This document shows, piece after piece, positions 1 through 5,700 of a stretch of DNA of 5,731 nucleotides. The translations under genes and the position numbers were made by a program. Each line of letters opens with the position of its first letter. The stretch's first letter is position 1. This DNA comes from SIG575 sp045534165 (GTDB taxonomy: Bacteria > Bacillota > Clostridia > Oscillospirales > Acutalibacteraceae): NCBI GenBank assembly GCA_045534165.1, contig JAZSJD010000093.1:1-5731 (forward strand), written 5' to 3'. Below the pieces are notes generated by a model. The model was not told the origin of the DNA, did not search any database, and saw only the letters and a list, made by a program, of their open reading frames with translations.

Positions 1-18
1 TGCTACGCAGTTTCGTAG
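1..18 (+). repeat. possible third copy of repeat module A with a small hairpin
   Basis: TGCTACGCAGTTTCG resembles 5702-5717. CTACG (3-7) and CGTAG (14-18) form a 5-bp stem. Cut by the window edge, so its extent cannot be judged. From here to position 159 I see no gene, only the hairpins and module B listed separately. Confidence 0.35.
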
Positions 19-43
19 AAATGCAAAATTGCTTGAATTGAAG

Positions 44-83
44 CCAAAAATGCAGCAAGGCTACCGCCTTGCGAGGCTTTTGG
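44..83 (-). terminator. candidate terminator hairpin for the redox operon
   Basis: A perfect 7-bp GC-rich stem (55-61 with 66-72, 4-nt loop) is extended by partial pairing of CCAAAA (44-49) with TTTTGG (78-83). Read on the minus strand, the core stem is followed by TGCATTTTTGG, a short T-run set 4 nt from the stem. That makes a weak terminator. It is the only candidate between the stnC stop and the window edge. Confidence 0.4.
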
Positions 84-92
84 TAATAATAC

Positions 93-125
93 AAGGAATT
101 TTGTTCGAGAAACAAAAACTTCCTT
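93..125 (-). other. imperfect hairpin downstream of stnC
   Basis: AAGGAATTTTGTT (93-105) pairs with AACAAAA (111-117) and, after a 2-nt bulge, with TTCCTT (120-125), around a CGAGA loop: 13 pairs in all. It starts 35 nt after the stnC stop in the direction of transcription and includes part of the shared 3' motif. No U-tract follows on the minus strand, so it may stabilise or process the 3' end more than terminate it. Confidence 0.5.
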
Positions 126-139
126 ATGGGAACTCAGCG
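119..139 (-). repeat. 3'-end repeat module B, copy downstream of stnC
   Basis: In the sense of the operon this reads CGCTGAGTTCCCATAAGG and then AAG, beginning about 20 nt after the stnC stop. It matches the copy at 5593-5613 at 19 of 21 positions, in the same orientation relative to its own upstream gene. Confidence 0.7.
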
Positions 140-159
140 AACTACACCTCATCTTTTAT

Positions 160-2184
160 TTATATTAATTTTAATGCACCTGTGGGACAAAGGTCTGCAC
201 ATTTGTGGCATTCTTTACAGAATGATAAAATTTCGGTATCTCTGAATTCAGGTTTTACGGCAGTTTTGAAACCGCGTCCTACAAGACCTAATATGCCCTT
301 TTCGGAAACTTCATCGCAAACTCTTACGCAAAGTCCGCAAAGGATACATTTGCTGTTGTCACGCTCAATAGAAACTAATTTTCTTTCCGGAGGCGAAACG
401 TTTTTATCGCCTTTGAAACGTTCAGGGCTTATATCATACCAATTGGCATATTTTATAAGCTTGCATTCGTGGTAATCGTGGCAACCGCATTCAAGGCAAC
501 GTGAAGCTTCTTTCATTGCCTGCTCTTTTGTAAAACCAAGGTTTACTTCGTCAAAAGTTTTCTTTCTTTCTTCTGCTTTTCTGCAGGGCATTTTTTCGCG
601 ATTAACTTTTTCTTTGTCAGCAAACATTTGGGCAGTAACAACGTTCTCGGAAACAAAAGGTTTTCTGTAAGGGATTTCCATACCGAGAAGATATCCGTCA
701 ATAACCTTTGATGCTTTTTCAGCTTCACCTATGGCTTCAATTGCAATGGAAGCACCTTTGTTTGTTGCATCGCCTATTGAGAAAACGCCATCAACAGAAG
801 TTCTGAATGTTTTTTCATCAGCACAGATAATTCCTTTTTTGTTCAGTTCAAGTGATTCGAAACCTGCAACATTAACTTTCTGACCTATTGCCATAATAAC
901 AGTGTCAACATCAAGGTATTCAAATTTACCTTCAACAGGAACAGGTGAACGTCTGCCGCTTGCATCAGGAGCACCCGGTTCCATAATCTGAAGTCTGATT
1001 TTGGAAACTTTTCCGTTTTCACCTATGATTTCAGCAGGGTTGGTAAGAAATTTAAAAATAACTCCCTCTTCCTCTGCTTCTTCAATTTCAATTTTTTCAG
1101 CAGGCATTTCGTCACGTGTTCTTCTGTAAATAACGTAAACTTCTTCTGCACCAAGTCGCACTGCAGTTCTGCATGCATCCATTGCTGTGTTACCGCCACC
1201 AACAACTGCAACTTTTTTGCCGATATCAGTATTTTTTGAAAAACTTACTTCTCTTAAAAAGTCAATGCCACCTTTAACACCATCAAGGTTTTCACCTTCA
1301 CATTTCATTTCCATACTGTTCCATGCGCCTATGGCAACCACAACAGCATCATAATTTTTTCTTAAATCTTCAAGAGAAAAAGCTTCAGGTATTTTAATAT
1401 TGTTTTTCATTTCAACGCCAAGGTTTTCAATCTGCTTTATTTCAGCATCAAGAATTTTCTTGGGGAGTCTGTATTCGGGAATACCATATCGGAGCATACC
1501 GCCCATCTGAGGCATTGCATCAAAAACAGTAACACTGTGGCCTTTGAGCTTTAAGAAAAATGCAACAGTCAATCCTGCAGGACCACCGCCGACAACAGCA
1601 ACCTTTTTGCCTGTATCAGGTTGAACTGTGGGGATATATGTGCTTTCTTTCATATCTTCATCTGCTGCAAAAGCTTTAAGGTAAGCTATTGAAATAGGTT
1701 CTTCAACCATTTTTCTTCTGCAGGCGCTTTCGCATGGATGGGGGCAGACTCTGCCTATTGAAGCGGGGAGAGGAACTTTTTCTTTGATAAGTTTTACTGC
1801 CTCATGGAATCTACCTTGTGAAATCAGTTTAACATATCCTTGGCAATCTGTACCCGCAGGACAGTTAAGACGACAAGGCCCTACACAATCGCCTGTATGG
1901 TCGCTCATAAGAAGTTCAAGAGCGATTTTTCTTGATTTCTTAACTCTGTCTGAATTTGTGTGAATTAGCATTTTGTCAGAAACTTTTGTAGCGCAGGCAC
2001 GCAGAAGCTTCGGAACACCCTCAACTTCAACTGTACAAAGCCCGCAGGCACCGTAAAGTTTTACACTTTCGTGGTGACAGAGTGTGGGAATTTCAATGTT
2101 ATTCTGTTTTGCAGCTTCAAGGATTGTGATACCATCAGGGGCAACCGTTTCTTTTCCGTCTATAATTAATCTGATAGTTTCCAT
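160..2184 (-). CDS. stnC: NuoG/GltD mosaic subunit of an Stn-type electron-bifurcating transhydrogenase (NADPH-side subunit)
   Basis: Seen: 674 residues with several modules. Residues 1-78 are a NuoG/HydA-like [2Fe-2S] ferredoxin (C36, C47, C50, C64). Residues 90-155 join a His-Cys region (H96, C100, C104, C108, C114) to the GltD/DPD-type Fe-S region (GRVCPHPCESAC: C147, C151, C155). Residues 193-500 are a GltD/NfnB-like double Rossmann module: FAD site GGGPAG at 199-204, NAD(P)H site GGGNTAMD at 329-336, RRTRDEMPA at 354-362 (typical of NADPH use), and the FAD motif GD at 471-472. A further cluster motif is C563/C566/C568/C574. Residues 610-670 carry two [4Fe-4S] motifs (C613/616/619/623; C656/659/662/666) like those before the H-cluster of HydA. 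The protein ends there, so there is no hydrogenase domain. Known: StnC of Sporomusa has NuoG-like plus GltD-like parts and handles NADPH. Inferred: cytoplasmic, passes electrons between NADPH and the NuoEF core. The ATG lies 4 nt after AGGAGG and overlaps the upstream gene by 19 bp. Automatic pipelines may call it glutamate synthase small subunit, but no GltB partner is present. Confidence 0.88.
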   Translation of the reverse strand: METIRLIIDGKETVAPDGITILEAAKQNNIEIPTLCHHESVKLYGACGLCTVEVEGVPKLLRACATKVSDKMLIHTNSDRVKKSRKIALELLMSDHTGDCVGPCRLNCPAGTDCQGYVKLISQGRFHEAVKLIKEKVPLPASIGRVCPHPCESACRRKMVEEPISIAYLKAFAADEDMKESTYIPTVQPDTGKKVAVVGGGPAGLTVAFFLKLKGHSVTVFDAMPQMGGMLRYGIPEYRLPKKILDAEIKQIENLGVEMKNNIKIPEAFSLEDLRKNYDAVVVAIGAWNSMEMKCEGENLDGVKGGIDFLREVSFSKNTDIGKKVAVVGGGNTAMDACRTAVRLGAEEVYVIYRRTRDEMPAEKIEIEEAEEEGVIFKFLTNPAEIIGENGKVSKIRLQIMEPGAPDASGRRSPVPVEGKFEYLDVDTVIMAIGQKVNVAGFESLELNKKGIICADEKTFRTSVDGVFSIGDATNKGASIAIEAIGEAEKASKVIDGYLLGMEIPYRKPFVSENVVTAQMFADKEKVNREKMPCRKAEERKKTFDEVNLGFTKEQAMKEASRCLECGCHDYHECKLIKYANWYDISPERFKGDKNVSPPERKLVSIERDNSKCILCGLCVRVCDEVSEKGILGLVGRGFKTAVKPEFRDTEILSFCKECHKCADLCPTGALKLI

Positions 2185-3938
2185 TTTTCCTCCTGATTTA
2201 TTTCAACTGCATTGAATTTGCAAGCATTTTTACACTGACCACACCTGATGCATTTATCTCTGTCAATTGCAAAGCTCTTTTTGATTTCACCTGATATTGC
2301 ATTGACAGGACATTTTTTAGAACAAAGTGAACAACCCACACATTTTTCAGCATTAATTGAAAAGCTGAGCAGATTGATACATTCTTTTGCAGGACATTTT
2401 TTCTCATAAATATGTGCTTCGTATTCATCTCTGAAATATCTGATTGTTGTAAGCACAGGGTTGGGTGCTGTCTGACCAAGGCCACACAACGCACCGTCTT
2501 TTATACCGTAGCAAAGTTCTTCCAGCAATTCTATATCACCGTCTTTGCCTTCTCCGTTAACAATACGTGTGAGAATTTCTGACATTCTTTTTGTACCGAT
2601 CCGGCAATGAACACATTTTCCGCAAGATTCTTTTGTTGTGAAATCAAGGAAGAATTTTGCCATATTTACCATACAAGTGGTGCTGTCCATAACAACCATA
2701 CCGCCTGAACCCATAATAGCACCTGTTGCAGATAACTCTTTATAATCTATAACTGTATCAAGTTTTTCTTCAGGAATACAACCACCTGAAGGACCGCCCA
2801 TCTGAACAGCCTTGAATTCACCGTTATTTTTAATTCCGCCACCTATGTCAAAAATAACTTCTCTTAAAGTTCTGCCCATAGGAATTTCCACAAGTCCGCC
2901 ACGTCTGATTTTGCCGGTAAGTGCAAAAACCTTTGTGCCTTTGCTGTTTTCTGTACCCATTGCGCTGAAAGCTTCACCACCATTGAGGATTATCCAGGAA
3001 ACATTTGCAAAAGTTTCTACATTGTTGATGTTTGAGGGTTTAAGCCAATATCCTGCCTGAGCCGGGAAAGGTGGCTTAAGACGGGGCATACCTCTGCTGC
3101 CTTCAAGGGATTCGATAAGTGCAGTTTCTTCACCGCATACAAATGCGCCTGCACCTGCTTTGATTCTGAAAGAACAACTGAAATCTGTACCAAGAATATT
3201 TTTGCCTGTAAAGCCTTTTGCTTCTGCCTCTTTTATAGCTTTCTCAAGCCTTACAATTGCAAGAGGATATTCGGCTCTGACATAGACAATTGCTTCTTTT
3301 GCACCAATTGCATAAGCACCGATAAGCATACCTTCAATAAGGTTATGAGGGTCGCTTTCGATTACTGCTCTGTCCATAAATGCACCCGGGTCACCTTCGT
3401 CGGCATTGCAGATAAGATATTTTTCTTCATCAACAGACTGTTTTGCAGCATTCCATTTGAACCAGGTGGGGAATCCTGCACCGCCACGACCTGCAAGACC
3501 TGAAATTTTTATTTCCTCAATAACTTCTTCAGGTGACATTGTTTTAAGAACTTTTTCAAGTGCTTTATAACCGTCAGAAGAAATGTAATCTTCAATTTTT
3601 TCGGGATTTATTTTTCCACAGTGACGCAGAGCAATTCTTGTCTGCTTTGAAAGGAATTCTTCGTCTTCCTTTGATATAACAAGATTTTTCACAAGAGAAA
3701 AATCATTATTTTCAGTTGCATCTACGATGTTTTTTGCATCGTTTTCAGTAACCTTAACAAGTCTGTGAAGATTGTTTTCATTGTCGTAAATATCAACGAT
3801 AGGCTCTAAAAAGCACATACCGATACAGCCTGTTATTGAAAGCTGTGTTTTATTTTGAAGCAGATTTTCAATTGCAGAATAAACTTTTGAAGCACCTGCA
3901 GCAATACCGCAGCTGCCTTGCCCTACAACAATTTTCAT
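2166..3938 (-). CDS. nuoF: NuoF/HydB-like FMN and Fe-S NADH-binding subunit of the bifurcating complex
   Basis: Seen: 590 residues. An N-terminal thioredoxin-like [2Fe-2S] domain (about 1-75) shows C10, C38 and C42 (TGCIGMC). The NuoF core (about 100-500) has GRGGAGFP at 150-157 and NADEGDPGAFMDR at 178-190 for FMN and NADH binding, a second glycine-rich part GAGAFVCGEETAL at 262-274, and the [4Fe-4S] ligands C439, C442, C445 (SCGKCVHC) and C485. A CPAKEC segment (C515, C520) precedes a C-terminal 2x[4Fe-4S] ferredoxin domain (C533/536/539/543 and C563/566/569/573). Known: complex I NuoF usually lacks both the N-terminal Trx-like and C-terminal ferredoxin extensions; HydB/HndC-type subunits of bifurcating hydrogenases, and their Stn counterpart, have them, and the FMN is the proposed bifurcation site. 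Inferred: NADH and ferredoxin react here, with NuoE and the GltD-like subunit as partners. The start overlaps the nuoE stop (ATGA) and is preceded by AAGGAGG at 7 nt. The name nuoF is by family only; it is not part of complex I. Confidence 0.93.
   Translation of the reverse strand: MKIVVGQGSCGIAAGASKVYSAIENLLQNKTQLSITGCIGMCFLEPIVDIYDNENNLHRLVKVTENDAKNIVDATENNDFSLVKNLVISKEDEEFLSKQTRIALRHCGKINPEKIEDYISSDGYKALEKVLKTMSPEEVIEEIKISGLAGRGGAGFPTWFKWNAAKQSVDEEKYLICNADEGDPGAFMDRAVIESDPHNLIEGMLIGAYAIGAKEAIVYVRAEYPLAIVRLEKAIKEAEAKGFTGKNILGTDFSCSFRIKAGAGAFVCGEETALIESLEGSRGMPRLKPPFPAQAGYWLKPSNINNVETFANVSWIILNGGEAFSAMGTENSKGTKVFALTGKIRRGGLVEIPMGRTLREVIFDIGGGIKNNGEFKAVQMGGPSGGCIPEEKLDTVIDYKELSATGAIMGSGGMVVMDSTTCMVNMAKFFLDFTTKESCGKCVHCRIGTKRMSEILTRIVNGEGKDGDIELLEELCYGIKDGALCGLGQTAPNPVLTTIRYFRDEYEAHIYEKKCPAKECINLLSFSINAEKCVGCSLCSKKCPVNAISGEIKKSFAIDRDKCIRCGQCKNACKFNAVEINQEEKWKLSD
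2189..2194 (-). promoter_or_regulatory. ribosome binding site of stnC inside the nuoF coding end
   Basis: AGGAGG on the minus strand is followed by AAAA and then ATG. The 4-nt spacing is short, but the site is a perfect match and lies inside the end of nuoF, whose stop falls 19 bp into the next gene. This supports ATG at 2184 as the start. Confidence 0.7.
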
Positions 3939-4420
3939 TTTTCTGCCTCCTTAAGATTATTAAGGATATTTCTTACCTTTTCAGGCGTGAGTGAACCGTA
4001 AGTTTCTTCGTTTATCATCATAACGGGAGAAAGACTGCAACAACCCAGGCAGGCAACATTTTTCAGAGTGAACAGACCGTCTTCTGTTGTTTCGCCGTCA
4101 GAAATTCCTAATTCCTCTTTGATGGTTTTTTCAATTCTTTCTGAACCGTTTACATGGCATGCTGTTCCCTGACAGAGCATAATGAGATATCTGCCCACGG
4201 GTTTAAGCCTGAATTGGGTATAAAAAGTTGCAACTCCCATAACCTTTGCCGGTGAGAGGTTGGTTTTTTTTGCAATGTGATAAATAACATCTGTGGGAAG
4301 GTATCCGTAAATTTCCTGAGCTTTCTGCAGGATGGTTATAAGACTTCCCTTAGTGCTTTTGTATTCTTCAAGTACGTTGTCAAGAAGTATTAAATCATTA
4401 TTCTGATTATTGCAACACAC
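3935..4420 (-). CDS. nuoE: NuoE/HydC-like [2Fe-2S] subunit of the bifurcating complex
   Basis: Seen: 161 residues, the usual family length. A helical N-terminal half (about 10-75, with GSLITILQKAQEIYGYLP and the family signature VMGVATFYTQF near 60-70) is followed by a thioredoxin-like [2Fe-2S] domain with C83 and C88 (CQGTAC), then C124 and C128 (CLGCC), the standard C-x4-C ... C-x3-C ligand set. Known: NuoE/HydC subunits pair with NuoF/HydB and carry one [2Fe-2S] cluster needed for the bifurcating flavin core. First gene of the operon; its stop is fused with the next start as ATGA, so translation is probably coupled. The frame requires a GTG start, 8 nt after AGGAG; an ATG two bases upstream is in another frame. 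The residues before about 10 (MCCNNQNN) are not conserved family sequence. The symbol is by family; the context says bifurcating transhydrogenase, not complex I. Confidence 0.92.
   Translation of the reverse strand: MCCNNQNNDLILLDNVLEEYKSTKGSLITILQKAQEIYGYLPTDVIYHIAKKTNLSPAKVMGVATFYTQFRLKPVGRYLIMLCQGTACHVNGSERIEKTIKEELGISDGETTEDGLFTLKNVACLGCCSLSPVMMINEETYGSLTPEKVRNILNNLKEAEK
3946..3952 (-). promoter_or_regulatory. ribosome binding site of nuoF inside the nuoE coding end
   Basis: AAGGAGG on the minus strand lies 7 nt before the nuoF ATG and within the last codons of nuoE. Together with the ATGA overlap, this suggests translational coupling of the two partner subunits. Confidence 0.75.
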
Positions 4421-4426
4421 ATAAAA

Positions 4427-4433
4427 AACTCCT
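4427..4433 (-). promoter_or_regulatory. ribosome binding site that sets the GTG start of nuoE
   Basis: AGGAGTT on the minus strand has its AGGAG (4433-4429) 8 nt before GTG at 4420. An overlapping ATG at 4422-4420 would be 6 nt away but is in the wrong frame for the NuoE product. The in-frame stop at 4450-4448 leaves no upstream ATG, so GTG is the supported start. Confidence 0.75.
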
Positions 4434-4452
4434 AATAAATATACTGGCTATA

Positions 4453-4481
4453 ATTTTAGTACTATTCAGGTTAAAAATCAA
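4453..4481 (-). promoter_or_regulatory. sigma-A-type promoter of the nuoE-nuoF-stnC operon
   Basis: On the minus strand, TTGATT (-35, 4481-4476, 4/6 to consensus) is separated by exactly 17 bp from TAAAAT (-10, 4458-4453, 5/6). Transcription would begin near 4446, giving a leader of about 25 nt that contains the AGGAG of nuoE. No other promoter is needed for the two downstream genes, which overlap. Pattern-based prediction only. Confidence 0.65.
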
Positions 4482-4489
4482 TAACAAAA

Positions 4490-4507
4490 AACATAAAAAT
4501 TTATGTT
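4490..4507. promoter_or_regulatory. 18-bp palindrome between the divergent promoters, possible operator
   Basis: AACATAAA (4490-4497) and TTTATGTT (4500-4507) are perfect 8-bp inverted arms around a 2-bp centre. The palindrome ends 8 bp upstream of the operon -35 and sits about 34 bp upstream of the other -35, a position suited to an activator or repressor. It does not match the Rex consensus known to me. In such AT-rich DNA chance is a real possibility. Confidence 0.35.
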
Positions 4508-4541
4508 ATTTATTACAAATAATTACAATATGAATATTATG

Positions 4542-4570
4542 TTGCATATGGGAAATTTAGGTGATATAAT
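4542..4570 (+). promoter_or_regulatory. extended -10 promoter of the secreted BIG2 protein gene
   Basis: TTGCAT (4542-4547, weak -35) is followed after 17 bp by a perfect TATAAT (4565-4570). TG at 4562-4563, one base before the -10, makes an extended -10 element, which compensates for the weak -35. The predicted start near 4577 leaves a leader of about 26 nt carrying the AGGAG at 4589-4593. Confidence 0.72.
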
Positions 4571-4602
4571 CAAACTGAAGTAGAAAGTAGGAGTGTTAAA
4601 AA

Positions 4603-5562
4603 ATGAAAAAAATCACCAAAATTTTATCAGTTTTTTTAGTAGCAACAATTTTGTTTTCAGTTTGCTCAATTGCCTCAGGTGCAATAAGTGTAAACAGCTC
4701 ATATAAAGAAATTCTCAGTTATTATGAGGACTGTGTAAAGAAAACATCAAAAAGAGGTCTTGTTAAAGTTGAAAATCCTTGGAAATACAGACTTTCAGCT
4801 GATTTTTCCAATCTTTCAGGACAAGACCTGAGAGAGGCAGAAAGAGATTGGTCAGAATATGATGGCGAATGGTATAATGAAAGCACAGTAATGTTTTTCT
4901 ACGGCACATCAGATAAAAACACTTATATCGAAGATATGCCGGATACAGAATTTTTCTTCAGCATTAAGAAAGATATTTCAGATTATGATTATGAATTCAA
5001 AAGCGTTAAGCTTACTCCCCAGAAAAATGGTGACAACATAATCGTTTTCAAGTATGTTGAAACTTTAGACGAAGGCGACAAAACTGATATAACTTATGAA
5101 ATTAAAACTTCTAAAGACGGTTATATTAAATATTATATACTTACTCAGGATTCAAAATATAAAGAAGTATCTGCAAGCGGAAAAAAATATGAATTACGCG
5201 ATGAATTAGTTGATAGATATGAATTTAAATATAAGAAAGTGCCTGTGCAATCAATTTCAGTTTCAGAAACAGAAATTACAATTGACTATAAAGAAGTTTA
5301 TGCACTGACAGTAAATGTAACACCTGATAATGCAAGTTTCAAAGATTTCTATGTTGCTTGTTGGGGAGAATGTTTTGATTATGAAATTGATGGCAATACT
5401 ATTTATGTAACAGGTATTGATGGCGGTACAGACACTCTTGAAATTTATTCTTATGATGGTGATAAAATCGCTACTTGTGAAGTAACAGTAAAAATGAGCT
5501 TCTTCCAGATGATTATTAATGCAATTCTTAATTTCTTCAGAGATATTTTAGGTATATATTAA
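4603..5562 (+). CDS. secreted protein of unknown function with a C-terminal Ig-like (BIG2) domain
   Basis: Seen: 319 residues. An N-terminal Sec signal peptide (MKKITK, then a hydrophobic core at about 7-23) has a plausible signal peptidase I site around 26-27 (ASGA-IS). C21 does not sit in a convincing lipobox, so a lipoprotein is unlikely. Residues 30-210 form an acidic, Tyr- and Asp-rich region predicted to be mostly beta strand that I do not recognise. Residues 214-297 resemble a bacterial Ig-like group 2 domain (VQSISVSETEITIDY, then LTVNVTPDNAS, ending CEVTVK) and contain C253, C257 and C292. A short amphipathic tail rich in Phe and Ile (about 298-319, ending ILGIY) closes the protein. 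No LPXTG motif, dockerin or SLH repeat is visible, so the mode of surface retention is unknown. The ATG is 9 nt after AGGAG and has its own promoter. It is divergent from the redox operon, and I see no functional link to it. Confidence 0.85.
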   Translation: MKKITKILSVFLVATILFSVCSIASGAISVNSSYKEILSYYEDCVKKTSKRGLVKVENPWKYRLSADFSNLSGQDLREAERDWSEYDGEWYNESTVMFFYGTSDKNTYIEDMPDTEFFFSIKKDISDYDYEFKSVKLTPQKNGDNIIVFKYVETLDEGDKTDITYEIKTSKDGYIKYYILTQDSKYKEVSASGKKYELRDELVDRYEFKYKKVPVQSISVSETEITIDYKEVYALTVNVTPDNASFKDFYVACWGECFDYEIDGNTIYVTGIDGGTDTLEIYSYDGDKIATCEVTVKMSFFQMIINAILNFFRDILGIY

Positions 5563-5592
5563 TCTCTAAATAAAAACACAAGCCACACTCAA

Positions 5593-5613
5593 CGCTGAGC
5601 TCCCATAAGGCAG
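5593..5613 (+). repeat. 3'-end repeat module B, copy downstream of the BIG2 gene
   Basis: Reads CGCTGAGCTCCCATAAGG and then CAG, beginning 30 nt after the BIG2 gene stop. It matches the minus-strand copy at 119-139 at 19 of 21 positions. It lies between the gene and its terminator, so it would be in the 3' untranslated RNA. Confidence 0.7.
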
Positions 5614-5618
5614 TATTT

Positions 5619-5644
5619 CTTTAAAATGTGAACTTACGGCACAA
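5619..5644 (+). repeat. repeat module A, left arm of an inverted repeat around the terminator
   Basis: Positions 5619-5637 are the reverse complement of 5709-5727 at 16 of 19 positions (CTTTAAAATG against CATTTTAAAG perfectly), and similarity continues to 5644 with one indel. In RNA one of the mismatches is a U-G pair, so the arms could close a long stem around the terminator hairpin. Confidence 0.6.
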
Positions 5645-5653
5645 TAATGCGTT

Positions 5654-5692
5654 AAAAAACACCGATACGCGACAGCGTTATCGGTGTTTTTT
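5654..5692. terminator. strong bidirectional Rho-independent terminator
   Basis: AAAAAACACCGATA (5654-5667) pairs with TATCGGTGTTTTTT (5679-5692), followed inward by CGC/GCG (5668-5670 with 5675-5677), one bulged T at 5678 and a GACA loop. The A6 and T6 ends supply a U-tract on either strand. It ends the BIG2 gene about 90 nt after its stop and would also serve a convergent gene beyond the right edge. Confidence 0.88.
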
Positions 5693-5700
5693 GCCTTTTC

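Noticed and set aside
160..400. [FeFe]-hydrogenase subunit HydA
   Set aside because: The HydA-like 2x[4Fe-4S] segment is present, but the H-cluster motifs that should follow are absent and the gene stops cleanly with TAA, with no hydrogenase remnant between 1 and 159.
29..475. Plus-strand open frame of 148 codons across the left end
   Set aside because: Most of it lies antisense to the well-supported end of stnC, and its start falls in the hairpin and repeat region without a ribosome binding site. The product resembles nothing.
543..1211. Short minus-strand open frames at 543-728 and 1023-1211 (and a similar one at 2198-2494)
   Set aside because: Out-of-frame shadows inside stnC and nuoF, with skewed Lys/Leu or Cys/Val composition and no supporting signals.
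160..2184. Glutamate synthase small subunit (GltD)
   Set aside because: The GltD fold is real, but the added NuoG-type domains at both ends and the NuoE/NuoF partners do not fit glutamate synthase, and there is no gltB nearby.
2812..3060. Plus-strand open frame of 82 codons
   Set aside because: Fully antisense to the conserved NuoF core; no ribosome binding site or recognisable product.
2166..4420. Part of respiratory complex I
   Set aside because: No membrane or quinone-module genes are present, NuoF carries the extra N- and C-terminal domains of bifurcating enzymes, and the third gene is a GltD hybrid.
4420..4422. ATG as the start of nuoE
   Set aside because: This ATG is two bases off the reading frame of the NuoE homologue; the in-frame start is GTG at 4420-4418.
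4663..4668. Lipoprotein signal at C21 of the secreted protein
   Set aside because: The residues before the Cys (FSV) do not form a proper lipobox, and a better signal peptidase I site follows.
119..5613. Composite transposon or integrated element bounded by the inverted copies of module B
   Set aside because: There is no transposase or integrase and no target duplication visible, and the two copies are better explained by their matching position after each gene's 3' end.
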